Source: Harmothoe impar (Eukaryota > Annelida > Polychaeta > Phyllodocida > Polynoidae). From it: 64,000 nucleotides of DNA. The translations under genes were made by a program, and so were the position numbers. Positions 26,901-39,900 of the stretch are shown piece after piece (position 1 is the stretch's first letter; every line of letters begins with the position of its first letter). The stretch lies in the NCBI GenBank assembly GCA_947462335.1, contig OX381720.1:64997946-65061945 (forward strand), in the 5' to 3' direction. The notes beneath the pieces were generated by a model. That model was not told where the DNA came from, ran no database searches, and saw only the letters and a program-made list of their open reading frames with translations.

Positions 26901-29900
26901 GTATGTGGGTGGGTTATGTGCTCTACGTGTCTGTATGTGGGTGGGTTATGTGCTCTATGTGTCTGTATGTGGGTGGGTTATGTGCTCTACGTGCCTGCAT
27001 GTGGGTGGGTTGTGTGCTCTACGTGCCTGTATGTGGGTGTGTTGTGTGCACTACGTGCCTGTATGTGGGTGTGTTATGTGCTCTACGTGCCTGTATGTGG
27101 GTGTGTTGTGTGCTCTATGTGTCTGTATGTGGGTGGGTTATGTGCTCTATGTGTCTGTATGTGGGTGGGTTATGTGCTCTATGTGTCTGTATGTGGGTGT
27201 GTTATGTGCTGTATGTGTCTGTATGTGGGTGTGTTGTGTGCTCTATGTGCCTGTATGTGGGTGTGTTGTGTGCACTATGTGCCTGTATGTGGGTGGGTTA
27301 TGTGCTCTATGTGCCTGTATGTGGGTGGGTTATATGCTCTATGTGTCTGTATGTGGGTGTGTTATGTGCTGTATGTGTCTGTATGTGGGTGTGTTGTGTG
27401 CTCTATGTGTCTGTATGTGGGTGTGTTGTGTGCTCTACGTGCCTGTATGTGGGTGTGTTGTGTGCACTATGTGCCTGTATGTGGGTGTGTTGTGTGCTCT
27501 ATGTGTCTGTATGTGGGTGGGTTATGTGCTCTACGTGCCTGTATGTGGGTGTGTTATGTGTGGGTGTGTTATGTGTGGGTGTATTATGGGTGTGTTATCT
27601 GTGGGTGTGTTATGTGTGGGTGCGTTATGTGTGCGTTATGTGTGCGTTATGTGTGCGTTATGTGTGCGTTATGTGTGCGTTATGTGTGCGTTATGTGTGC
27701 GTTGTGTGTGCGTTATGTGTGCGTTATGTGTGCGTTATGTGTGCGTTATGTGCTCTACGTGCCTGTATGTGGGTGTGTTATGTGCTCTATGTGCCTGTAT
27801 GTGGGTGTGCTGTGTGTGGTTAATGGTTGATGCATGTACATGTTTCCAGGTGGTACCACGAGAAGAAGTCGCGTGAGGGTGCGTTTGACATGCTGGCCAC
27901 CATTCCCTACGACGGGACCTTCCTCATCCGTAAACGTGACGAGGAGGGCAGCTACGCCATCAGCTTCAGGTGAGACACCTTGTTTGTAGGATGTCAATAA
28001 TGGGGGCAGTCAGTGTGAATAATGAAAACAACTGTATCAAGATGGCAGCTTCAGCTCAAGTGGTTTTAAACAAGAATTGTGGTTGTTGCCACCTTAAAAA
28101 AATGCCTTAGGCATTTTTAAACACAGCAACAACCGTAATTCTTGCATTTGAAGGAATATAACGTCTACATGGTTGGTATGTTTGAAGGGGGAAGGATGAT
28201 ATTATTTCAAATATGGCAGTTCCTATGAATTCCTTGAGTCCATGTTAGGGGGGTATTGAAATGTATGTTGCTAGGCAGACAAACAGTTAGAATAGCCGTT
28301 GCTAGGCAACCAGCTGCATTAGCAACAAACCAATAGAACCATTGAATCCCTTGGATCCATATTGGGGGTAGGGAGGGGTAGGTATGATTATAATCAACGT
28401 CAGGACCATATAAATGTGTGTTGCTAAGCAGATAAACAATTAGAATAGCTGTTGCTAGGCAACCAGCTGTATCAGCAGCAAACCAATAGAACCATTGAAT
28501 ACCTTGGGTCCATATTAAGGGGGGTAGGTATGATTATAAACAACCTCAGGAGCCTAGAATTGTGTGTTGCTAGGCAGTTAAGCAATTAGAATATCTGTTG
28601 CTAGGCAACCAGCCACATCAGCAACAAACCAATAGAACCATTTAATTCCTTGGGTCAATGTCGGGGGGGGGGTAGGTACAATTATAATCAACCTTAGGAG
28701 CTATCAAAGGTTGATTTAAATTATTGTGATCATGGCCCGTTTTTGTCTCGCGTACTTTACCATAGTCTGAACATACTTGTTTATATCACCATGGGCGTCC
28801 AGTCTATTTTCTCCTGGTCTACATTCTTTACCAAGTATGTACACACATGTGTGTTTGGCTATTTAATGTCCATGAATGAATCAGGTTTATTGTAGAAAGC
28901 TTTATTGTGCTAAACAAGCTGTCATGGCCAAGGATTTTGATGTAAACAATGTCCACATGCAATGCTATATTTTTGTCTGATATGAAAGGCCTGTGTTTGT
29001 GGAGGGCAAAGTGAAACACTGCAGCTTTAACCATGACTGTGTTTGTTTGTGTCTGTGGCTGTTTATCTGTGTTTGTGACTGTATGTGTTGTTCACACAGG
29101 GCGGAGGGTAAGGTGAAGCACTGCCGCTTTAACCAGGACTCAGAGGGACTGTACGCGGTGGGGAACGCGCTGTTTGAGTCGTTAGAGGAGCTCGTGGACT
29201 ACTACAGGAAGACCCCGCTCTACAGGAAGATGAAACTACGCTACCCCTGTAATCAGAACCTGGTGGCACGTGTCGGAGGGGTGAGTTATATGTAGCTAGT
29301 AACCCTCACCCAATAACCTGTATGTGACCAGAACCTGGGGGGGGTGAGTTATATAGTAACCCGCACCCAATAACCTGTATGTGACCAGAACCTGGGAGGG
29401 GTGAGTTATATAGTAACCCTCACCCAATAACCTGTATGTAACCAGAACCTGGGAGGGTGAGTTATATAGTAACCCTCACCCAATAACCTGTATGTGACCA
29501 GAACCTGGGAGGGGTGAGTTATATAGTAACCCTCACCCAATAACCTGTATGTGACCAGAACCTGGGAGGGGTGAGTTATATAGTAACCCTCACCCAATAA
29601 CCTGTATGTGACCAGAACCTGGGGGGGGTGAGTTGTATGTACCTAGTAACCCTCACCCAATAACCTGTATGTAACCAGAACCTGGGGAGGGGTGAGTTAT
29701 ATAGTAACCCTCACCCAATAACCTGTATGTAACCAGAACCTGGGGAGGGGTGAGTTATATAGTAACCCTCACCCAATAACCTGTATGTAACCAGAACCTG
29801 GGGGGGTGAGTTATATAGTAACCCGCACCCAATAACCTGTATGTAACCAGAACCTGGGGGGGGTGAGTTATATAGTAACCCTCACCCAATAACCTGTATG

Positions 29901-32900
29901 TAACCAGAACCTGGGAGGGGTGAGTTATATGTAGCTAGTAACCCTCACCCAATAACCTGTATGTAACCAGAACCTGGGAGGGGTGAGTTATATAGTAACC
30001 CTCACCCAATAACCTGTATGTAACCAGAACCTGGGAGGGGTGAGTTATATGTAGCTAGTAACCCTCACCCAATAACCTGTATGTAACCAGAACCTGGGAG
30101 GGGTGAGCAGGTCTAAGCAATGACCAGGAAATGACCCTGCAAAGACTTATGAAGCCGGGGCCATTTCTCTCCATGCCTGCCTCCACATTACCCCCCACCC
30201 CTTCCACCTCCCAAGGTGTGAATGCTCAAGGCAGTTTCATTTTTGGGGCTGCATTACCCCTCTGCTGGTTATGTAATCCCATTGAATACACCTCCCTCTA
30301 GGCCTTTCTTGTGTGTTAGTAAAGAATACACATACAAATATAATTTAAAATTCAGTTTTCTCAGCTGCTATACTTCTGGTACCAAAGTTCTCCCGGATTT
30401 TACCAGATTATATTGTGGTTCTACTGATTGGGTGCTTTTTTTCTGTCACAAATTTGGCACACCAGTCTCATTTGCACTCTTCTGAGCACAGAGAGCTACT
30501 CTCTCTCATGTCTGGTGCAAGTATTTAGTATACTACTTTGAAAATCATTGGGAGATATTTTGAAATACTAAATTGCTAATACTTATAGTTCTCCTTCCAT
30601 TTATGATGATTTCACAATTGAAAAGTGAAGGCAAATATCTGAAATATCCATTACAAAAAGACACTTACTATGATTTAAGAGCAGGGTCATTTTCCACAAT
30701 GGCTTCATGAGCCAGGGTGAAAAATGACTACAGGTTCAAAAGTTGCTGGTATAGTCATTTTAAGGAGTTGCCAGCACCTGGTCAGTAACCTCAACCTAAC
30801 CCTAATCCAAACTCCTTCAGAGGGGCACTTTTGTTTGTAAACAAAACCTGGTCGCATATGTCTGAGGGATGAGGGGAATTACTATATTAGCCAAAGATAT
30901 AAGGTGAATACCCTTAACCTGGTCTAAAAACAGGGTAAGCAAACATTTGTTGAAAGAGAAAAATATTTTCTTCTTTCTTTTCATCTATAAAGAAAGAAAG
31001 CGCACATAGTTAAACGAATAATACATTCATGATGTGTACAACTCAGTAATAATGGTGTGTCTTGTTTCAGGAGATAGACGACTCCATCTACTCCGGCTAC
31101 TACTACATCGACCCCACCGACTTCACATCTGACGTGAGTTAGCCAACTTTTGTATCAAGTTATGTTGAAGAGTAAAACTCTTTGCATTTGTATTTATATA
31201 GCTATATGCATAACTCAAGAGCACAACTGTCTTCTTTACTATTACACATGCAGTAATAACAGCGATAGAGGCTGCAGACACATGCAGTAATAACAGTGAT
31301 AGAGGCTGCAGACACATGCAGTAATAACAGTGATAGAGGCTGCAGACACATGCAGTAATAACAGTGACAGAGGCTGCAGACACATGCAGTAATAACAGTG
31401 ATAGAGGCTGCAGACACATGCAGTAATAACAGTGACAGAGGCTGCAGACACATGCAGTAATAACAGTGACAGAGGCTGCAGACACATGCAGTAATAACAG
31501 TGACAGAGGCTGCAGACACATGCAGTAATAACAGTGATAGAGGCTGCAGAGGTGTTATGGGCTGTAGTGATTCCTGTACAGTTGATTCTACACAGACAGA
31601 ACAAACTGCAGACAGATATTTTACCAGATAACCACACATTAACACACTTATATAACAGACAACTCTTCCAGCAGTATGTGTGTATGTTACTGTGTACTGT
31701 CTATGTAACAGTAGCTTTGGGTAGAGTATGTGTCTGTTACTGTGTGCCTTATGTAGCAGTATGTGTCTGTTACTGTGTGCCTTATGTAGCAGTATGTGTA
31801 TGTTACTGTGTGCCAGTGTAACAGTAGCTTTGTGTCCTTATGTAGCAGTATGTGTGTATGTTGCTGTGTGCCAGTGTAACAGTAGCTTTGTGTCCTTATG
31901 TAGCAGTATGTGTATGTTGCTGTGTGCCTTATGTAGCAGTATGTGTATGTTACTGTGTGTCAGTGTAACAGTAGCTTTGTGTCCTTATGTAGCAGTATGT
32001 GTATGTTACTGTGTGCCAGTGTAACAGTAGCTTTGTGTCCTTATGTAGCAGTATGTGTCTGTTACTGTGTGCCAGTGTAACAGTAGCTTTGTGTCCTTGT
32101 GTCCAGTATGTGTTTGTTACTGTGTGCCTTATGTAGCAGTAAGTGTGTATGTTACCCAGTACCTTATGTAGCAGTATGTGTCTGTTACTGTGTGTCAGTG
32201 TAACAGTAGCTTTGTGTCCTTGTGTACAGGTGTATGCAGAGGCCCATTACGACTACACAGCACGATCAGACACAGAGCTGTCCTTCAAGAAGGACCAGAT
32301 CATCAGCAACGTCAACAAGGTCTACGAGGACAGCTGGTACGTACTAGTTAATCTGTGGTCTAAGTTACATATTCTACATCAAATACTGTAGGTCTGTACT
32401 GTACATGTATGTGTAGGCCTATACTATAACGTCTATAACCTCTATATGTATACTATGTGTTCAGGTGGCGTGGGGACCTGGGGGAGAAGAAGCAGTGCTG
32501 GTTCCCGTGTTCCTACGTGAAGGAGCTGGAGGCTCCACCAGAGGATGAGTCGTCCCTCGGGGCGCTGCAGAAAGGGGAGGTCCTGCTCAAGGGCTGCTCT
32601 GTAGGTAAGAAATAGCATGTGGATTATAATATTGTACACTTAGACAGGTAAGAACTCTGTATAACAGTTGTACTAGAACATAGACTTGTGTCTCTACCAT
32701 GCACATGTATGGTGCAGACACAGGCCGAAAATGATTGATTGGTGTATAGATATATTCTGAGACTTCTACACCTTAGCTACAGCTGTTACCTCATGCATTC
32801 GAAATCAAGTATACAATTGTTGTAAAAGTAGAACGCTGAATCTGCATCAACTTTCTGAGATCTATCTATTTCTTTTTTCAGTGACAGTAAAAAAGACAGA

Positions 32901-33940
32901 TGAACGTTTCCCAAACCGGTTCCGGGTTACGACCACAGAGGGCAGGTCGGTGGAGGTTGCGTGCTGGACGCCCGAGGAGGCCAAGGAGTGGGCCGACCAG
33001 ATACGGGAGTCCATCACACAACTCACTGCACGGGTAAGTGTCCATACACACACACATACATACATACACACCTATACATGTTTATGCCGGGAACTGGGGA
33101 CTCAGGATATGTGCTGGCAACTGGGGACCATGCCTTGGGACGGGTTTGGGAGCTCTGCAACACTACTGATTGCATTGTCTGGACTTCTAAAAACATAATA
33201 TCACTCGTGTGAGCGGCCATATTGGTTACTTGTATGTCTGGTATAGCATCGGGAATTCGACCTGGAACCGGGTACTCGGCAGCCTTCTGTGTGTGGCAGT
33301 GTGTGATGTCTCAATCAAGTGGGGACTCAAGTCCCCGGTTAACGTTCAAGTCCCCGGTTCCAAGGTCATTTCCTATCGGGAATTCCACCTGGAACTGGGT
33401 ACTCAGCATCCTTTGGTGTATGGCAGTGTCTGAGTATGAAAAGTGGTGGATATTTCATTGCAACTGGGGACTTTTGCCGAAACCGATTTTTAGGTATCAC
33501 AAAGCTATTTCCTTCCCAAAACAGGTCTCAATTAAGTGGGGACTCGGTCAAGTCCCCAGTTAAGTCTCAAGTCCCCGGTTCTAAGGTGATTTTTCTAATT
33601 CGAGTCCCCAGTTATGGGCAGAAACACATACACACACACACATACACACACACACATACATACACACACACACACACACACATACATACAAACACAAGGA
33701 GTGGGCAGACCAGATACGGGAGTCCATCACACAACTCACGGCTAGGGTAAGGGTCCATACACACACACACACACACATATACATACACACACACACACAT
33801 ACAAACATACATACACACACACACACATACATACATACACACACACACACATACATACAAACACAAGGAGTGGGCCGACCAGATACGGGAGTCTATCACA
33901 CAACTCACAGCACGGGTAAGTATACATACACACAGACACA

Positions 33941-33981
<41 letters not shown>

Positions 33982-36900
33982 ATACACACACACACATACA
34001 CACACATACATACAAACACAAGGAGTGTGCGCACCACATCCGGGAGTCTATAACACAGCTCACAGCACAACATAGGGTCAACCAAGCTGTAGTAGAATTA
34101 TACCAATTGTAAGCTCTCCAGGTAAAGAGTTTCTACTTGTTCTATCACTTACTGACCAAAGTACCAGTACTTCAAAGATAATGCATACCTACTGAATGTT
34201 TCTGTGGTTCTAATCTTCAAATTTTGTAATTTACAGCAAGTGACGAAGAATAAGAGAACGGAGATGGCCAAGAAGATGCGGCTGTCGCTGGAGCTGTCTG
34301 ACCTGGTTGTCTACTGCCAGACTGTTGACTTCGACCCCAAGAAAGGTAGGTTCAGGTTGGGGGCATCAATAAGATGTATCCTTATGAATAATTTGTGTAA
34401 ATATTTGTTTTCAAATCAATATTATGTACGATATGATCATATACGATGTGAATATTTATGTAACATGAATTACATCTAGATGCTTGCATCCACGCCACTT
34501 TGCTGGGTGTCCATGGTCCTCACTCTGTATGCTGAAGGCCTGTCCCTGGCAGTTGTAAAGAGAGAGAGAGAAATATATAGACAAAACATTGACATACATG
34601 CACATCATACTTCACGAGTTGAAGCTGGGTCATGCCTTAGTGATCAACAAGTGATGTATGATGTGCATGTATGTTAATAAGTGGAGTTTTGTGTTTAATA
34701 CATGGCCCTACAGTCTTTAAATGAAGAAAATCAATAGATTTGGAGGCCATGGAGTACGGAGCTCCCATAGGCTTAGCATAGAGAAGGCCATACCACCGTG
34801 TAATGAAAGTTGTTATTAATACAGTTCGCCAACCCTATGAGAAGACGTTGTTAGGAGAAACCTCGGCAGTTTCATAATACTGTTGTTCTTGTAGGGGGGC
34901 CTCCGTATGAGATGTCCTCCTTAGCAGAGACCAAGGCAGAGTTATAATACTATTATTATTATTGTTACAGGGGGCCCTCCTTATGAGATGTCGTCACTAG
35001 CGGAGACCAAGGCAGAGAAGTGGGCAGGACGTAAGCATTCTCAGACCCTCAACAAGTACAACCAGCGCCAGTTTTCACGTGTCTACCCTAAGGGGAAGCG
35101 CATCGACTCCTCCAACTATGACCCCACCCCAATGTGGACCGCCGGCTGCCAGATGGTGGCACTCAACTTCCAGACTCCAGGTCAGTTCTCCTGGGAACTC
35201 AAGCTGACAAACACCAAGCCAATACCAGTGTTGCTGTAATCATGTACGGTCTCATTGCCAATTGCTAGTCAGGCCAGGTAAACTATCAGACAAGGCCTGT
35301 CTTCTGGCCACAGCTATGGTTTAAACTATAAATTAATCAATATTACTTTTAGCAACCATTTTCATGTAAGGTAACATTGTGTTTCAGATCTGCCGATGCA
35401 GCTCAACCAGGGCTGGTTCCTGAATAATGGAGGGTAAGTCACTCACTCACACTGTAACCTGTGTCTTCAACCTCAACTGGAGAAGTATGAACTGGTGTAT
35501 CCACTAGGTATGCACCTGGGTTCGTGCTGTAGGACTGTATGGTTACTGTCGGCCACCCTGCATAGGTACTGCCAGGCTACAACCCTTCCACCCTGATGAA
35601 GCATAGTTAGTTGTATATATGGTCATGTCAATCGGTGCTTATAGAGTAGTCGGTAGTATATGGACATGTCAATTGGTGCTTAAACAGTAGTCAGTAGTAT
35701 ATGGACATGTCAATTGGTGCTTAAACAGTAGTCAGTAGTATATGGACATGTCAATTGGTGCCAGGCTATCACCCATGGGTGGTCAGTAGTATATGTACAT
35801 TATAAGTGGTGCCAGGCTATCACACATGGGAAGTCAGTAGTATATGGACACATCAATTGTCATTACAATGAATGCCAGGGTCTCCATGTAAGTCTCTAGC
35901 AGACGGACTGGGAGTATGACCTCACCATGACCTCAGGGTTTGTCGTGTTGTAGGTGTGGCTACGTGCTGAAGCCGGACATTATGACAAAGAGGGACTTCG
36001 ACCCGATGAAACAAAGTCACGCAGACAGTGTGGAACCCCTCAGTATCTCCATCACAGTGAGTCTTTTACCCATGTAACTTTTATGTACTTTTATTTTCCC
36101 CCGGGAATTTAGGAAACGACATGAGGCTTATTTTCAGATGCTTTAGTAACATGATATTACTGTATCACAGTGCATCACAATCCCATCCCAACATGATAAT
36201 GGCTACTGTGACTATCCCTCTGTAGGTGGATAGATGTGTAGTACCTTGTAAACAAATAGTAGGGCCCTAACCATCTTATAGACTTCTTAAACCCCTGGGT
36301 ATTCAAGCCTGATATCTAAAATTCAAAAGGTACTCCTGTGCATGTTGATATATCAGTTATTACTCCTCTATACTGATTGTGTGCAGGTTATCAGATGTAA
36401 CACCTGCCCCGTCCCGGCAGTGTCTGTATGGCTGAGGGTCAGTTGTTATTTACCCAGGTCCCTAACCACGTTCTGAACATGTACGTTGCAGGTGATCGGG
36501 GCCCGACACCTGCCGCGCCGAGGCCGCGACATCCCCAGCTCCTTCGTAGAGATAGAGGTGCACGGCTGTGCCTACGACTCCAAGTTTAACAAGTACACCA
36601 CTGGGGTGAAGAGTAAGTGTGTGTGTGTGTGTGTATAAGTGCACCAGACGAGTGAAGAGTAAGTGTGTGTGTGTGTACATGTATAGCACTGGTGTAAAGA
36701 ATGAGTGGTTTTGTGCCATATGCTAGAAGACATGACACCGTGCTACTGTAGAAATCATGCAAGCTGAAGGTACCTTGAAATGCCCCAAAGAACTAATCAT
36801 GAAACCACACTTAGTCAAATATCTTAAAAAAATCATAAATTCTAAAGATATCACTGTCCCTTTATGTTTCCCTCCCAACAATGATAGAAATAGATTTTCA

Positions 36901-39900
36901 GTAGATCAAAAGATAAGCTAAATGCTTTGTAAAGATGGGATATAACTTCCTTTTCTAGGTCTATCATTTCTGCATTGTAATGCACTTACTAGTGTTGCTA
37001 TATTGGCATACAACATAACTGCTACTTGCAGATGCTAACGGACTGAACCCGGTGTGGCGGGAGTCGGCCGTGTTTGACGTCATTAACCCAGACATGGCCA
37101 TCATTCACTTTGCTGTCCTCGACTCGGACGTCTTTGGGGACCCCAACTTCCTGGGGCAGGCCTCCTTCCCCGTCAATAGTCTGCGCAGCGGTGAGTCTAC
37201 ATGTCTCCTGATTCTCTAAACCCCCTTATAGAATCTTAATCATTAATTCTTATCATATCACTTCACTTTTACAGTAAACATATTGTATGTGAATTACTAT
37301 TAAATCAGGTAGAAGCCGGGGCTAGTAACCACGTCAGATTGCTAGTGCGGCTCATAGGGTCACGACAAAGTCAGAGTGCATTTTTGATGCAAATTTTTTA
37401 ATGTATACTACAGGATACTACTAAAGTCTCCATAACAAAAAAAGAAAGCTATGCAAGGATATTCCCACAGTCTAGATGTGGCTAAAGCGCAAGGTAGTCT
37501 TATATGCTAGCCTTTACAGTTTATAATACCAAGTTGTAGCCACAAAAACGTATTTATGAAGTGTAAGTGTAAATCTAAGTGCACCATATCACCCGTCCCC
37601 GTGTTGCCGCAGGTTACCGCTCGGTGCCGCTGAAGAACGGACACAGTGAGGAGATCCCGCTGGCCGCCATCCTCATCCACGTCGAGCTCGGCAACCCCAA
37701 GGTACGTCGGTGTATACGTGTTTGTACTCAGAACAGTACATAGTGCCCCAAGGTACGTCGGTGTATACATGTTTGTAAATATAGTGATCCCAAGGTATGT
37801 GATACCTGTTTGTAGTCATGTGTGCGTTAGACCTACACGCGGCAGTAGTCATGTGTGCGTAAGACTTACACACAGTAGGAGTCATGTGTGTGTTAGACCT
37901 ACACACAGCGGTAGTCATGTGTGGGTTAGACCTACACACAGCGGTAGTCATGTGTGGGTTAGACCTACACACAGCGGTAGTCATGTGTGGGTTAGACCTA
38001 CACACAGCAATAGCAGTAGTCATGTGTGTGTGTGACACGGCAGTAGTCATGTGTGTGTTACATCTTTATATTTACAGAGCGCGGACCTGAACCACATTCT
38101 GGTATGGTTACAGTTAGCGTAGTGATACCTTAATGGTACGGTGTAAGGGTTGTAGACGGGCTGTAAGGATAAAGGTAGCGACAGGAGCACAGGGTATAAG
38201 GGTACAAGACAAGCCCTTAAAGGCCCTATAAGTCTACAATTAGGTATAAAACAACACCCTCTTACTTGTACAGAGTTCCCACCCTGCCCTGTGTTAGAGT
38301 TAAGGTAAGCACAGTGTGGCTTCTGGGGATGGTGCACAGCTATGTTGATACAAGTATCCGTCAGTTAGACTTCGTATTTAAGTCACCCAGTGCCATCATC
38401 TACCACGGGATCAATACGGGAAGTTATTGGTGCTTGAAATGGAATATTTGCATAAATAGTTTAAAACTTACCTTGAATATTTCACCTATTACTTGTTGTC
38501 CTTTTTATTAAGGAGTTGACCCCCCCCCCCCCGCGTTCTCAGAAGGCTCCCGGTCTCCGTTGGCTCCCGCTGTACTGAACGCCTCTGCCCCCACTGGACG
38601 CTGTGCTCACCCGCCCATGACCCGGGTACAGCAGGGTTCTGTACACGGTCTCTGTGCCCCCTGGGAGCTGGGAGGCTTCTCAGCTCAGCGCTCCATCACC
38701 CTATCCCCTTTATATACCCATTGAATATTTGCATACATTGTCTTCTTATTTGTTTTTGATAAGCCATTTTGGAAACAATTGTATAACATGAGAAAGTAAT
38801 CCCAATTCTTTTTGACAGATTCTTTTAGGTAGGTTTCTTGTAGCTCAATGTCATTTGGTGCTGTAGAAATCATTACAAAAGTATAACCGAGCTTTTTCTA
38901 ATTGATTAATGCATCCAACTCAACTTTACCGTTCCATTAATATGCAGCACATAACCCTTAGCCTGCTGAGTGAGTGGGCCGGGCAGTACCCTTGGTGTCT
39001 CTAGCGCCTTCTGGGACTGGCGTCTTTGCAGACTGCTACAGCGTGAGCTGCAGGCGGGCAGTACCCTTGGTGTCTATAGCGCCTGCTGGGACCGGCGTCT
39101 TTGCAGACTGTTACAGCGTGAGCTGCAGGCGGGCAGTACCCTTGGTGTCTATAGCGCCTGCTGGGACCGGCGTCTTTGCAGACTGTTACAGCGTGAGCTG
39201 CAGGCGGGCAGTACCCTTGGTGTCTATAGCGCCTGCTGGGACCGGCGTCTTTGCAGCCTGTTACAGCGTGAGCTGCAGGCGGGCAGTACCATTGGTGTCT
39301 ATTGCGCCTTCTGGGACCGGCGTCTTTGCAGACTGTTACAGCGTGAGCTGCAGGCGGGCAGTACCCTTGGTGTCTATAGCGCCTGCTGGGACCGGCGTCT
39401 TTGCAGCCTGTTACAGCGTGAGCTGCAGGCGGGCAGTACCATTGGTGTCTATTGCGCCTTCTGGGACCGGCGTCTTTGCAGACTGTTACAGCGTGAGCTG
39501 CAGGCGGGCAGTACCATTGGTGTCTATAGCGCCTTCTGGGACTGGCGTCTTTGCAGACTGTTACAGCGTGAGCTGCAGGCGGCAGCTGGACAGCTCTGTG
39601 TTAATCATGTAGGGACAAACTCACCCATAACTAGACGCCACCCTTTTTACATGTACTCTTAATAAGCTCATATTTCTTAATCAGTTTCCAGATCTATCCT
39701 CTAGGTGGCACCACTAGTTGGTAGCATTGCTGTGTATGTCTTAGCGAGTTTGTCCCTTGTTGCATCTCATACACCGTGAAGCCTTGCCTTGGAGAAAATA
39801 CTCTTGAAAAACGTTTTCATGATAACAAAGTCTAATTAAATCTGCGGCTTAAGCCGACCATTAACTTTGAGAGAAAATATAAATGAAAAGTAAATACCAA

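Noticed and set aside
26728..27876. Three overlapping forward frames of 362-382 codons, Cys/Val/Leu-rich, looking like membrane proteins
   Set aside because: All three frames are open because the 32-bp unit lacks stops; the composition is that of the repeat. The array is split by the LINE.
38521..38690. GC-rich island as a missing phospholipase exon
   Set aside because: No acceptor-donor pair gives a frame that joins the flanking exons.
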